A stretch of 64,000 nt of DNA, from NCBI RefSeq assembly GCF_025602895.1, contig NW_026516302.1, forward strand, positions 62,001-126,000, in the 5' to 3' direction. Numbering within the stretch: the first letter of the stretch is position 1; each line of letters opens with the position of its first letter. Positions 22,602-34,618 of the stretch are shown piece by piece. Source of the stretch: Polychytrium aggregatum. Lineage: Eukaryota > Chytridiomycota > Chytridiomycetes > Polychytriales. The notes below the pieces were generated by a model. The model ran no database searches. It was not told the DNA's origin and saw nothing but the letters and a program-made list of their open reading frames with translations. A program made the translations under genes and the position numbers.

Positions 22602-25600
22602 ATGGGCGTGCAGCTATTGTGCCAACGAGCGATCGCACTCCTGTGTGCTTGGGCTCTCGCTCTCGCAGCCGAAGCGAGTCTGGTCGGCGATCCGGAGAAT
22701 CATGCTGCCGCATTTACTGGAAAGCCGCACCAGCCAGCATATCCCGTGCACCCAACGAAAGCCGCCAGTGCCGAGGTGGTCAAGATCGGAGTATTTGGTC
22801 TGTTTTCGGATAAAGTCGTCAATACGACAGTCATGGGTCAGCCACACGGCAGAGATGCCGCTATCTCCGAGTGAGTCTATGCCACCCAAGTGATCGATTT
22901 GATCATATCTGTAGATTCGGTATCGCGATCCTGACGAAAGACGTGCAAATCAGGTTCTACGGCGTCCAGGCTGCGGCAGATATCATTAATAGCGAGTAAG
23001 TCGAGCATCGAGGCAGACCCCAACTTGCCCAATACCGCCGTCCCGGGCACCGGGCGCAGGCATCCTCACCCTGAGCAGATATCAGATCGATAGCACGTCG
23101 CATGAGCACGTTTATGACTAGATCTAATACCATCTCGAAATCAGCAACTCTATTCTTCCGGGAATTGTACGTATTCCGCGTGAACCAGATGCCGATTTAT
23201 AAGAAGAATTGCAAGCGCGACTGAAGATCAGGACGGCTGCGAGATCGATTGTCGCGAGCAGCTGTCCCTGTCGGCCGTCCCGCACGGGACATTCTTACAT
23301 TCATCTGCTTTTTATCAGCTCATCGAAATCGACTGTATTGATGTTTATGACAGCGTCTCCACCGAGGCCTCTTCAGTAAGGACGCGCTCGTGGTGGGATG
23401 TAGTTGCCCGGCAACTGCCATCAGCCTAACAACCAACGCATCGCACAGATACTGACATCGATACAAGCGATGGGCTCAAAGCAGTACGTTGGATTCATCG
23501 GTATGTTCGTGTCAGATATCGGATAGCGATATGGAGAGGGAGCCCCACTGAGATACTGACGCCGACACTCCGGGCTCTCCGGACACTCCCGATGTTCGAC
23601 AGGAGACACAACGGAGCAGACAAGCGTATCCACAGCGATACGTGAGGAGGGTATCGTCGCTGGCAAGTTCAACTATCCGGTATGGATGGACTTCGCGCTA
23701 TACTGCTCGAGCTAGAAGCGCTGCCTATGATCGCTGACGAGTCTCCATCACGATGCTTGCCAGTTTTGTACCTATATGTCTGGATCCTTGGATGTGAGTG
23801 ATCAATGTGTAGTTGGGATCCATGCTTTGGAATCAATCGATATTCGAATTATGCAGCCAGACTCGAGTTTGAACGAGTTGTCGTGGCGTTTGTCTCACTG
23901 CGCCTCCATGGCAATGCAGATATACGATCGCAGTACATTCTCGACGACCTTCCGTGTTGTGGCTGACAACAGCGTGGCGGGCGCCAGTAAGTTGGATTGA
24001 AATAGGAGCTCATCACGCTCTTGGCTGAGCTCGCACATCAAGTATCCGAGCGACAGCTGGGTCTGTCATATCTATGGCCTAACTTCAAAGCTCGACATGC
24101 CATCCCAAGGTATCGCTGACTGGGTGTACACCATGGGATGGTGCAAAGTCGTCGTGGTGATAAGCGTAAGTTCAGTGCCGGCCAGAGTGCATAAGCGATG
24201 TCCAATTTGCATGACACAGCAAAATATAGCACAAAGGAAAGTTGACGAGCTCGAGCAGGTCGCAAGCGCTAACACTCATTCATAGTGCTCGCAGTACGAT
24301 ACATATGGAGCAAGCCTCTATGCCGGATTCGCATATCGATCGGCCTTCCTCGGCATAACCATCTTGGACACCATCCCAATGTATTGCGAGAACGAGCTGC
24401 TGATCAAAAATAACTGGACCGAGCCCGTCGCGCGCATTCAGAGGACATATGGACGGATCTTGATTGTTCTCGGCAACGTTGGTCCCACGACCATGCTGTA
24501 TCTTCAGGTGGGATATAGCTTCGTTGTGGAGGTTGCATTGCTGCTGCTGCTGCATGGCTCAGGTCGCTGCTCGTGGGATGGCTCGCTCTTGGAACATGGC
24601 ACAAAGCTAATCAGATGTTTCGTATATTCATAGGCAAGGTAAGGGATGCGGTGTGCTTCGGAACAACGTGATTAACGGCCGAACTAATGGTTTAGTTTTG
24701 CCCAAACACCAGTAAGCACGGCCTGACCGGACCAGAGTATGTCTGGTACGTGTCATCAAGCATGGGAGCACTATCCAGCTACCTCAGCGACATCCAGGCC
24801 GAGAACGAGCCAACAGAATTCGACGGAATACCCTTGGACATTATCAGTGGGCCCTACTTTGTTTTGTATGCACCGTGCTGTTGCATAGCCAAATCGCAGC
24901 AATGAATAAGCAGTCGTGGTGCTGGGCCAGCATTCCCTGCGAGTATTCGGTTGATCCTATCTCCGCTGTGCTCACCCGGGCGTCTCAGCTGTCGATGCCA
25001 AGAAGACATTCCTGATTGACCTCTCAACCGTCGCTGATATGCGCTATTTTGCTTCATCGTGTTATTGCATCCAATCGCCCCTGCAACCCTTCGTCGATAG
25101 AGATGGGCCAGTAACACTGTGGATGGATCATCCCTTCTGGAACTTGCTCAACGAAACTTGGTCGATATACAATCTCAAACCCGAGCAAACGATAATCGAA
25201 CCGTGGTCGTCTGTCCCGTGAGTGACCATGCCTGTGTGTGATCTGCCGCGCTAACGATAGCGCTCCTGTGCATCTGATTTGTTGGTCTGACTCTCCTCTC
25301 CGCAGACTGGTCTTTGACTGTGCTCTTGCCATCATATACGGAATCGATAACGTAAGCAAGTCAGGGTTGTTTGCAGTGCTTTAAAATTGCACTGGCAAAA
25401 CGAACGCCTGACAAGTTTGTACTTTAGATGCTGAAGCAGTTCCCTGGGAGCGTGTCGCTGGATATGATGCGCAAAGGACAGCTCCCAAGAGCACTGACCT
25501 CTCCGTCGGCATTTTCTACCGGCTACATGGGGGCGGTGGGCCTCCTGGACTTTACTGGTGAGACCAACACTGAGAACGCAACTGACGTGGCTGCTGAGTC

Positions 25601-28095
25601 TGCGCCAACGAGGAGCTCCTTGGATCAGACCGTGCTAAGACCCTGTCCCATTTTGTCTCCATCAACGACCCCACAAAGACTGCGGCGTGATCACCTCGGG
25701 GTGAGCGGATGGCAACCAGTCGACTTTGATGAAACACTTCCCAGACTAACGTATCCCGACACAGTGGCGTATACGTGTTTTTGGTGGTATGCAACGAATG
25801 CCGCTGGCCCAATGTACCATGCGAGCGGCATCCCATTCTGAGCGCAAGAGATTGATTGGCATTTGGCGTGAACTTTGAACCAGAATGCGACAGGAACATC
25901 GGCCGAGTCTGCCCAGCAGTTCACGCTATTTTCCAACTACAGCCATCCATATGAGTCGCCTCTGTTTTTGATGTCCATGAACGACACATGGGCGGTGTTT
26001 TATGAAAACTTCAACGGTAATGTACTGGGCACGATCGGCGCTGAGCCCGGAATCCTGTCCACCAAAGACACCGGACTCATGACGCTCTTGTGGATCGTGG
26101 ATCGTGGATCGTGGTACTTGATGCACACGAGTGCGTTTGATCCTTCGGATGCGTTGCAACGGAGTTGAGGCTCACCAGAGCGGTCGCTACGCCCAACAGT
26201 GTCAACCAAAGGACTCCCAGCGATCCCATGGGACTACCCAGCAATCACCATCGCCAACCCAAGTGCCCTGGACATGCTTCCGGAGCTTATCATTGCATCG
26301 ACAGGAATAGTGTGCTTCTCAGCAGCTTTGTGTGCCCTGACGGCACATAGTGGCAAAGCCAATCCGAACCAAACGGACCACTGGTCGCTTATGCAATGTA
26401 AGTTGTCATCAATGCCCAAGAATCGAATCTCCACATTGAGAAGCACCATTGGTACCGCAATGCTCCACATCCTTGGCCGCCAACGATCGCCACAGACTAA
26501 CTCGCCCTGCCGCGGGTCGCAACCCCACGCAGGCGCATTGGGAGCAATGCTTGGCTATTCAACCATGTTCCTGTTTTTTGGAGTTCCGAGTATCATACAC
26601 TGTCAGCTACGCCAGATCTTTGCAGTGTTGAGCTATTCGCTGGTTCTCGGGTGAGTTGCCCAAGCTCCAGGTCAAGCAATACAAGACGCTGGGGCCATCG
26701 CTTCTGGCTGTCGGACAGATAGATGTGGGATCATCTTGCTAACGCAACCCGTCGAAACAGGGCACTGATGACAATGTCATGGAGTAAGCATCGACAATAG
26801 TTGCGCTGAGTCCGATCTCACAAGGAACTCACCCGCAGCCACTTGCGCTTAGGGACATTTCGGAACCTTCCTCGCAGAAACCGACTGGACGATCCAGATG
26901 AAGGATGGATCCGTACTCTTCCGTCGCTGTTGACCATTTCACTGGGATCGGTAAGTGTCTGGGTCGATGGTGACGCGTGCAAGCATCTGACCGCATCTCC
27001 TATATCTGATAGCGAGGTCGTTCAAATCAGCTGGTTTGCGGGCTTTCCTTGCACTGGAGTTCGTCTGAGCCAGTGGCGACATACACAACGCCGATCAGCA
27101 TCTCTATCGAATGCCAAAGCGACATTCCGACACTGGTTGCACTGGGCTGCATCTATCTGCTAGCAGGAGCCATCTGCCTTGCGCTCATGATGCCTCTGGC
27201 GCATCACCCGAACTTCAAGTAAGATGCGAAAATGCGGGACCTGGGCATCAGCAATTGCCTCGGATAGTGCATATTACTTGCCCAAGCGCCTGGATCCGTG
27301 CCGTGGCTGGCGGATTAGTGTGATATTGGACTGACTCAGACTCGCTGTCGGGCAGGATGGACGAACAGATGGTGCTGCTGGCGGCTGGGTCAGTATTGCC
27401 GCACAGTCCGGAATCGGTGTTGATGTCGGCGTCGACGATGATACTTACTGTGCCGCAGCAAGCTCATGGGCCTCACGTTGCTGGTGGGCTTGCCGCAATT
27501 TTCGCAGCAGTTGCTTCACTCCCGAAGATATCTCAGGACTCTGGCGATCATATTCGCCCCGAGTGCGATCGTGGGCCCGTTGCTGTTCTTCGCACTTCGA
27601 CCGCCACAGCCCAGCAAGTTCATTGAGCCCGTTACGATCTCAGAGATGCTCAAATCGACCCTGGAAGCAACCATGGGGGCGAAAAAGTATCCCCTGGCAT
27701 CACTGCAAGTGAAGCGCGGGCAATCAAGCTCGATGCTGACCAAGAAGCCACAGTGTCTGGTGCTCGAGGGCGGACATCTGTTCCTGTCGGGCGGTCAGAG
27801 CGGCGACTCGGAGGATGACGAGGTAAAGCAGCATCCAAAACTGCTCAGGTCGTTGTGGAAGACGAGCGGTAACGGGTGCCAGGGCCAACCAAACTCATCA
27901 CAGCCCTCGTTGGCCAAACAGATGTTCATCGAGTGCTCCACGGGCGTTTCAGCGACACTGGATGTCAGCGGGCACTGTGTCAGCCTGAAGACACCACACC
28001 AGACCTACGCACTGGGCTTTGCAGGCTCTGTGAGCGCCGAGAAGTTCTTCGAGCGATGCTTTGAGCCAGAAGAGACCATAAGCACGGCATCGTGA
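22602..28095 (+). CDS. Class C (GABA-B-like) G-protein-coupled receptor, copy 2
   Basis: Tandem paralogue of the upstream receptor, 933 aa in 24 exons that all join in phase: 22602-22870, 22954-22995, 23145-23166, 23319-23375, 23449-23500, 23603-23679, 23764-23793, 23920-23986, 24110-24165, 24286-24507, 24634-24638, 24713-24865, 25101-25217, 25306-25351, 25428-25557, 25679-25700, 25765-25786, 25884-26016, 26200-26397, 26533-26650, 26761-26783, 26853-26950, 27013-27218 and 27459-28095. A signal peptide is followed by the ligand-binding domain (FYGVQAAADI, IADWVYTMGW, GPEYVWY) and seven helices (LPELIIASTG, GYSTMFLFFG, CQLRQ before helix 3). After the last helix comes a cytoplasmic tail of about 150 aa ending in ISTAS, with a stretch that may be PH-like (LVLEGGHLFL, LGFAGSVSAEKFFERCF). 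It should couple to heterotrimeric G proteins at the plasma membrane. The ligand is unknown. Confidence 0.88.
24634..24638 (+). other. Predicted 5-nt micro-exon (copy 2 receptor)
   Basis: GCAAG lies between a CATAG acceptor and a GTAAGG donor. Joined to the exon at 24713 it gives LQ-A-S-K-H-G-L, matching LQ-A-I-K-D-G-L in copy 1. Confidence 0.65.
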
Positions 28096-28306
28096 ATTGC
28101 GATACTGCCATCCATACTTGTGCTGTGCCCCATGCGCCTCCAGTGATGCCCACAATGCCTCGCACCGCAATACACGGCGACAGTTGAATGACACGTATGT
28201 ATGATTCAGCCAAGGTTGCCGATGGACCCATACACAGGGCGATCCGGTTTGTTTTGCACCGCTCTTTTATTCCTCAAAGTTCGAGAGAGATTACAAGCTC
28301 CAACCC

Positions 28307-29086
28307 TTAGCGGGACTTGGCCTGGACCTTGGGGGCAGCACCCTTGGCACCCTGCTTGCTGATCTTGGGGCCCTGAGCCTTGTTGGTCTGTCAAACGGAT
28401 ATGCGTGAGGACCGCAGTCGAGTCGGATACCGGTCCTGCGTCGCAACGAGGGCTGAGCCCCGTCTGCAGATTGCTGAATCGCAATGCGCCCTCTATCACC
28501 ATCGCGGCCCTACCTTGGCCTTCTCGAGCTTCTTGGCGTCCTGGGCCAGCTTCTTCTTGTCCTTGGCGGCAGAAGAGGCCTGCTGGCGCTGGGCAGCACG
28601 GAACTCGGGCTTCTGGTTGCGCTTGGCCTTGATGGCCTCGAGATCGGCACCAACGACACCACGCTGAGCCTTGACGACGCGCTTGGTGCGCTTCTTGGAG
28701 ACCTCCTCGGAGGCACCCTTCTTGTGCAGGCGGCGGAAGACGACGGTCCAGTTGAGCTTGGAGGGCTTCAGCTTCTGGAGGAAGTAGGACTCGGTCTTGC
28801 CGTTGATCAGACGGAAGCTCTGCGGAAGGATGTGCTGTCAGTCTGACGAGCTCCGATGATCTGGCAGAGTGAGAGATTCCATAGCACGATTGTGCGCCGA
28901 TGCAATACGTATACATACACGGCCGTCAACACGGATGTAGGTCTTTCCGTGGCCGGGGTAGATACGGAATCCAGAGAAGTTGCAAATCTATCGAGGGACG
29001 CTGTTAGCGGCACGCTCGGGGCTGTGGTAGCTCGGACATTGCACATCGGTATTGGACAGCATCGATCTGATCCATACCTCGGTCCT
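28307..29086 (-). CDS. RPL24: Cytosolic large-subunit ribosomal protein eL24
   Basis: A 60S ribosomal protein. Clear exons on the minus strand are 28987-28919 ([18 protein letters not shown]...), 28819-28514 ([27 protein letters not shown]) and 28387-28307, ending KVQAKSR and TAA. All join at phase 0. Length is close to the family's usual 150-160 aa. The expected N-terminus is M-x-x-E before ICNFSG. The reading R-T-E ending at a GTATGG donor (29086-29078) fits exactly, but the codon before it is TAA rather than ATG. The initiator must therefore lie in one more tiny 5' exon that I could not place, or there is a sequence error. The C-terminal tail is Lys/Ala-rich as usual. Confidence 0.9.
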
Positions 29087-29644
29087 TTATCGAATCGGTT
29101 GGTCGCCAAAGGAGAAGATACAGGTGGCAGTCGCGCGGTTAGAGTGGGCGGCAGCCATCCGGTTGTGATCGAATCGAGCGAGTCGGATGAATCGCTGCAG
29201 CTTCACGCTATCCACCACTGCCCAGGATGATGCTGCTGGCTGAGCTGATATCGCTAGGCGAGCCCACGGCGTTCTTCAGAGTGCCTATTCGCGACTTGTC
29301 CATCGAAAGATTACTCGGATCGAGTCGAGTGCCGATGCAGCGATATCAGATGGATCGAGCGATTCACAGAGACCAAGGGACTCGGCTCGTCGGAGGGTCG
29401 AGAAGCCCATGGTTCACAGAGACGCTGCAACCGAGCTGGCTCGCACGCCGTCCCGATATCGGTCCCAGGTTCGGCAAAGAATCATCCGAGTGTATCCAGT
29501 GTCGGCGTCGCTGTCCCAGAGTCGATTGATATGGCTGTGTCTGCGTTGCGAATGTCCTGTCCCTGGCGGCGTCTCGAGCTTTCGTCCTTGGCTATCTTGT
29601 CGATCCATCCGTCCATCCATCCATCCATCCATCCATCCATCCAT

Positions 29645-29677
<33 letters not shown>

Positions 29678-30037
29678 GGTTGTTCGTTCGGGTTCGGAGC
29701 CGCGCTGCTGTGTCCAGGCGTACTCACTTCATTTCGTCTTATTGTTCTCTGAGATAAAAGCAGCGGGGGCTGGGCTTTCCAAACAGTTTGCAAAAAGGAG
29801 GATCGCCTCAGCATGCCCAGAGGCGTCCTCACTTGGCAATGCGAGCGAGTCCCGCTTACGTAAGACCCGTGATATTCCGTGCCCACAGAACACGCGTGTG
29901 TGTGTGTGCAGGGCGGTGATTGGCCCGTGCCCCAGCCGTCCCGGTTGCCATGTGCGCTGGTCGCCGTTTGCCGAGCGGGCTTCCTCCAGCCCGCAACCAC
30001 CCGCAGACAACAGAGACACAGTCGCCGATCTGCACGC
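29087..30037. other. Divergent spacer between eL24 and the ABC1 kinase
   Basis: Probably holds the eL24 promoter and first exon and the kinase promoter. A CATC tetranucleotide array lies at 29603-29677. No other gene is seen. Confidence 0.5.
29603..29677. repeat. CATC tetranucleotide microsatellite
   Basis: About 17 CATC units with a few GTCC variants at the ends. Confidence 0.92.
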
Positions 30038-32441
30038 ATGTTTGCCCGGGCCGTCGAGAGAGCATGCACTCCCTCTGTGCTGCAGGGCCGGATGCTCTCG
30101 GGCGATCGGTGGAGGCTGCCGCGTCTCCCGGGGGTGTTGTCGAGTTTGTTCCCGACATGCCCAGCAAAGTTGCACTTCACCGGCCCCGCAAGCCAATCGT
30201 TCAAGTTCAAGCAACGACTGCTCGTGTCTGCATCCTTTCAGCGCCATCAAGATCGCTCCGATTGGCTGTTCCATAGGCTGCTCCGGAGGCTTCTTCCATA
30301 TCTCCTTCCAGTCGGATCGACTGCCAGCTTGGTCTGGATTTCAACGCACAAGCCCAGCGGGCCTGGCGAGCATCTCCCCGCAGCAACAGCAGTCTCCAAG
30401 GACCTCTCCATCGACGCCGTCGGACTTGTTCATGCGCAACCAAGCAGACAACCCAGCAAACAACACAACCACACCCTGGCATCCAAGGCGATATGGCTTG
30501 GTCGCATCATCTGGCGCATTCTGCAGCTTGGGCGACTCTTTGTGCCTCTACTGGCGGCGCTCCCATACTGGTGGATATCCAGGGGCCGGGCCATGTTCGC
30601 GAGCTGCGATGTTGCCGATACTGACAATCCGGCGGACTGGTGGCTCACATGGCTGGCCAGCACGCTCGAGCGAGCTGGACCGCTGTTTGTGAAGCTGGGC
30701 CAGTGGGCAAGTACTCGGTGCGATCTGTTCCCCAGACCCGTCACAGCCGCCCTCGGGCGATTGCAGTCCGGCGGTAGGCCCCACAGCATCGCAGAAACGA
30801 GGACGATAATCTCAGAAGCACTCGGCCGCCCGATGGACGAGATTTTCGAAGAATTCGACCCCGAGCCCATCGGCGTTGGAGCCGTTGCCCAGGTAATTCC
30901 TCCACCCGCGCAGCTACATGGCAAGGCGTCCTTGAATGCTAACGGGGCGGCCGAATCCCCAGGTCCACAGAGCCGTTTTGAGGAAAGAAGCGCTCGATCG
31001 CGACGACCATGGCAACGGTACTCAAGCTCTGCGCGAATGTGCAGTCAAAGTCCTGCACCCTGGAGTGCACTCTCGGATAGAGCTCGACCTCTGGATGACA
31101 TCCATCGCTGCCGAACTCATCGATCGCATCCCTGGCCTCGACGTGCTGAGTGCACCGAGCGAAATGCGCATGTTCAACTCGATGATGCTCGATCAACTCG
31201 ACCTGCGAGTCGAAGCCCAGAACCTGGCTCGGTTCCAAAACAACTTTGGGACAGATCGGCCGCCTCAAGTGGGGGAGCCGGTGCTGTCATTCCCACGGCC
31301 AGTTCTTGGCCTCTGCTCTCGACAAGTGCTGGTCGAGAGCTTTCATCACGGCATACTGATGAAAGACCTCCTGGATGTCGGACCCACGGTCTACGACTCG
31401 ACGCTGGCAAATCTGGGTGTTCAGACATTTCTGGTAAGCCCTCGCCATTGCTGGAATGACCATTGTTGATGGCACTGGTTGCGCTGACAGCATCGGTGGC
31501 GTAACGATGTGTGGGAAATGAAGCACAGTCAGTGGGAAATTGGGTATGGCGTCTGGACAGCATCTCGCCTCGACCAGTCCTCTCGAGGATCGTCCGTTGA
31601 AGATCAGCGGGGTCGAATTCCACAGCATCTTGGCCAAGCGAACATTGCATGGCTTGAAACTGTGGCGTGTCTCGCAACCTCATACATATCTGCGATGCCG
31701 CATCGTCTACTCACAGTCGACGCTCTCATCTGCATAGAAAATGGTGTTCCGTGATAATTTTACCCACGCCGACTTGCACGCAGGTGAGATGCCGATGGCG
31801 GCGTAAAGCAGCATGCTGGGTCGAGCGGTGACTTTTGTACTGACCAGCGTCCGATGGATATTTTAGGCAACATCATGGTCAGCTTCCGACCACCCAAAAT
31901 CAGCAGAGCAGGAAACGACCTCACCGAAACAGGCGACCCTCCGGCACTCATCAAGTCCCTGTTCGAACACGACAGGCGCATGTGGCCGTCGTTGTTTGAG
32001 GGCTTCAAGAAGCAGGGATATGCCATCGAATGCATCATCCTCGACGCAGGGCTGGTGTGCTCGCTCTCGGACCGCAATCTGCGCAATGTGACCGACTGCT
32101 TCGTTGCGGGCATGGAGTTTGACGGAACCAAGATCGCCGAGCTCCTGATCTCGCGCTGTGCGACGCCTCTGGCCGAAATCATCGACCCGGAAGGAGCAAA
32201 GGAACGCTTGGCAACGCTGATGCGGCAGCTCCGGCTCGACACCGACGGCAAGCTCCCGCTCTCCAAGATCCACACGGCCGAGGTGCTCAACAGCGTCAGC
32301 CAGCTCATCCGATACCACCGCATCAAGCTTGACGGGGAGTTCGTGGGGCTCTTTGTTTCGTGCGTACTAGTCGAGGGCATTGGCCGGAGTCTGAAGGGCG
32401 ATATGGATATGATCGATGCCCTGTCACAAGTGCTAGATTGA
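30038..32441 (+). CDS. ABC1/ADCK2-like atypical kinase, mitochondrial
   Basis: A UbiB/ABC1-family protein. ADCK2 relatives act in mitochondria on lipid and coenzyme Q metabolism. Exons 30038-30892, 30963-31433, 31738-31783 and 31867-32441 give 648 aa. The Arg-rich N-terminus starting [14 protein letters not shown] looks like a mitochondrial presequence, followed by a hydrophobic segment ([13 protein letters not shown]). Family motifs in order are the KxGQ motif in [11 protein letters not shown], the Ala-rich-loop region [11 protein letters not shown], the ATP-site Lys in [18 protein letters not shown], the catalytic loop [12 protein letters not shown] (crossing an intron) and the DFG-equivalent ILDAGLV. 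The initiator was chosen as the ATG that begins the presequence-like stretch, since the frame stays open upstream. Confidence 0.92.
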
Positions 32442-33256
32442 ATCACGACGCCTCTTTCAAACACCAGATTGCCCAGGTGGTCACGGAAAGCCTGCGTCCA
32501 ACGGGGCTATTGTATCAGCAATTACCTGGCGAGCCGGTTGCCGAGATCGGGTCGTTGGCCAATATCAACATAGGCCGATGGCCCAGATGAGGGCTGCCGC
32601 AGTGGTGCTTGAGCTGCCGCAGTGGTGCTTGAGCTGCCGCTGCGCTGCTTGAGCTGCCCAGCATACTCAGCGGAGATCGAGGGTGGGGCAAATGGCCATA
32701 CCCTATGCACAATGTTGTGAAGCAACAAATACTGGATGGCTGGCCAAATATCCCGCATGTGCTGGATCTTGCCGCGACTAGTGCACTGAACGCACTGCGG
32801 AAAATGCAAGCTTGCACCGTCCCGCCATGTGGAGACTGGGGCTGGACACGTCCATTGATCGAGGACCGCCTGGGCCTGCCATGATTCAGCTGTGGTGGGA
32901 GCATAGGCTGTCTTTGCTTGCCCGAGCTTCCCGTGTGGGAGGCAGGAGAAATCGACGGCCAATCAACCAATCCCAAGGCACTTCCAACACGCTGCTGAGA
33001 AAAGGTCGACCCTCCAGCAGAATCATGCGAGGCTTTTGAGGCCAAATCGTTGTTGGGACACTCGAGAGACATGATTGAGTGCCACCTAGAGACTCCGTCG
33101 AGATCCGCTCTTGACCATGATTCTGCGCTCAAGAAACAACCTGAAGAGCTCCATAAATACTCCGAGGGTCGCTGAAATCCCAAAGCAGCCTTCATCTCGA
33201 CCGGTCGTCTCCAAAAAGCCTCTCGAATACACTGGCAATCTCCACCAGCACCAGCC
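32442..33256. other. Spacer upstream of the 7-TM pair
   Basis: No gene. It has a 20-bp tandem repeat at 32591-32659 and an ATAAATA at 33153-33159, about 100 bp before the next ATG, a plausible TATA element. Confidence 0.5.
32591..32659. repeat. 20-bp tandem repeat (about 3.5 copies)
   Basis: Unit GAGCTGCCGCAGTGGTGCTT, the first two copies nearly exact and the third diverged. Confidence 0.88.
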
Positions 33257-34618
33257 ATGTCAACCAACCAGTTACTCTACATCTTCCAGCACGGCCACGG
33301 CTTGATCACCTTCACCAGTGTCCTTACCGTCGTGATCCTGGACCAGTGGAGAATCAAGTTCCAGCCAAAGTACCTCCTCCAGACCATGCTCTACACGGAT
33401 GCCCTGGCCTTCTGCTTCTTCTATGCGGGAATCGGCCTCGGCGGAAGCGTCTCACCGTGCACACAGACGTATCTTGGGTTCATATCTGACCTCATATGGG
33501 CCGCAAAGGTGGGCAATGCTTCTCCGCGTCGCATTATTATCCTCTCTGGCGACGGCCGCATATCACCATCCATGCGAAGGATCTCGATTTGGACGCGATC
33601 GGGGCTTGATCCCAACCCCCGGAGAGCCCCAGCGCGCGCAGCTTGAATCGAGGAACGAGCCCATCACCGATATCGCTATGGCTTCCATGCGCCATGCGCC
33701 AATGCCATGATGCCATGATGCCATGATGCCATGGAAGCCTGTACTTACGCTTCATACACCGGCAAACGTGGGCAGGACGGTTTCAAGCACGCCTATCTGG
33801 TGTGGAAGGTTCTCAAGGTCGTCACCAAATACACACGGAAGACCCAGCTGCTCATGTATTCGAGCGCGGGAATGGGGTCCTTTGTCATTTACATTGCCTA
33901 CATGGCCCAGGCATATGTTCTCACAGGTACGTATCGCATTCCGGGCCTAATGCGCTGCAATTCCACCGAACGACATCCCCACGACGGTGTTGGCTGCCTT
34001 GTTCACATGGATCACTCATTTGCTTGCTTGTCGTCAACCATGCCGTCAGGAACATGTGAAGGCAACGGAACCGTCAGCATCACCTGGACATTGATCCTGC
34101 TCTACCTCTACTGGTTCGTCGTCGATTTCGGGGTGGCTGTTATCTTCATCTGGTTTTTGTCCAAGCACATCGCCGCATCCAAGCTGCTCACTCCCCGCAA
34201 GGCCAGCACGCCATCGGCAACCCAGTCAAGCTCTCCGGCCGGATCGCTCAACCGTGTTCTGCACCGCGAGACCTTCCGAGTGACCTTCTCGTCGGGCCTG
34301 GGCTTCATCGTGTGCATCTTGGTCGTCATCCAGTTCATCACTGGGCAGCCGATTCTATACATCAACGGAATCATCTTTACCATGGGTAAGCTTTTGCGCC
34401 GAACGGATCTGTGCAGAGGATCATCGCAGATGTCCACGGGGCAGACAGCACATCCTGCATCCGACATGCACTGCCCTGATTCATCTTTCGATACGCCAGC
34501 CCAGCACATCCTGATTCTCAGTACAGTCAACAATACCTTCAAGGACGAAGAGGTGAGCTCCCATGGCACCCACAGCCAGACTGGAAACCGAGGTGCCGAG
34601 ACCTACGGCCGCCCGTGA
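33257..34618 (+). CDS. Unknown seven-transmembrane protein, copy A
   Basis: I do not recognise the family. Exons 33257-33508, 33776-33926, 34050-34385 and 34500-34618 give 285 aa. The hydrophobic pattern gives seven helices with a short N-terminus and a charged loop of about 40 aa between helices 5 and 6 (KASTPSATQ...RETFRVTF). A Cys just before helix 3 (SPCTQTY) and a Cys between helices 4 and 5 (GTCEGNGT, with an N-glycosylation sequon) sit where rhodopsin-type receptors have their conserved disulfide. That suggests GPCR-like topology, but no DRY or NPxxY motif is visible. The exon phases and most residues match copy B at 35708. The C-terminal tail differs from copy B. A receptor role is only inferred. 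Confidence 0.8.

Noticed and set aside
22262-22603. 113-codon minus-strand frame just upstream of receptor copy 2
   Set aside because: No recognisable features; lies where the promoter is expected. Could be part of the element that carried the Fanzor gene, but nothing supports that.
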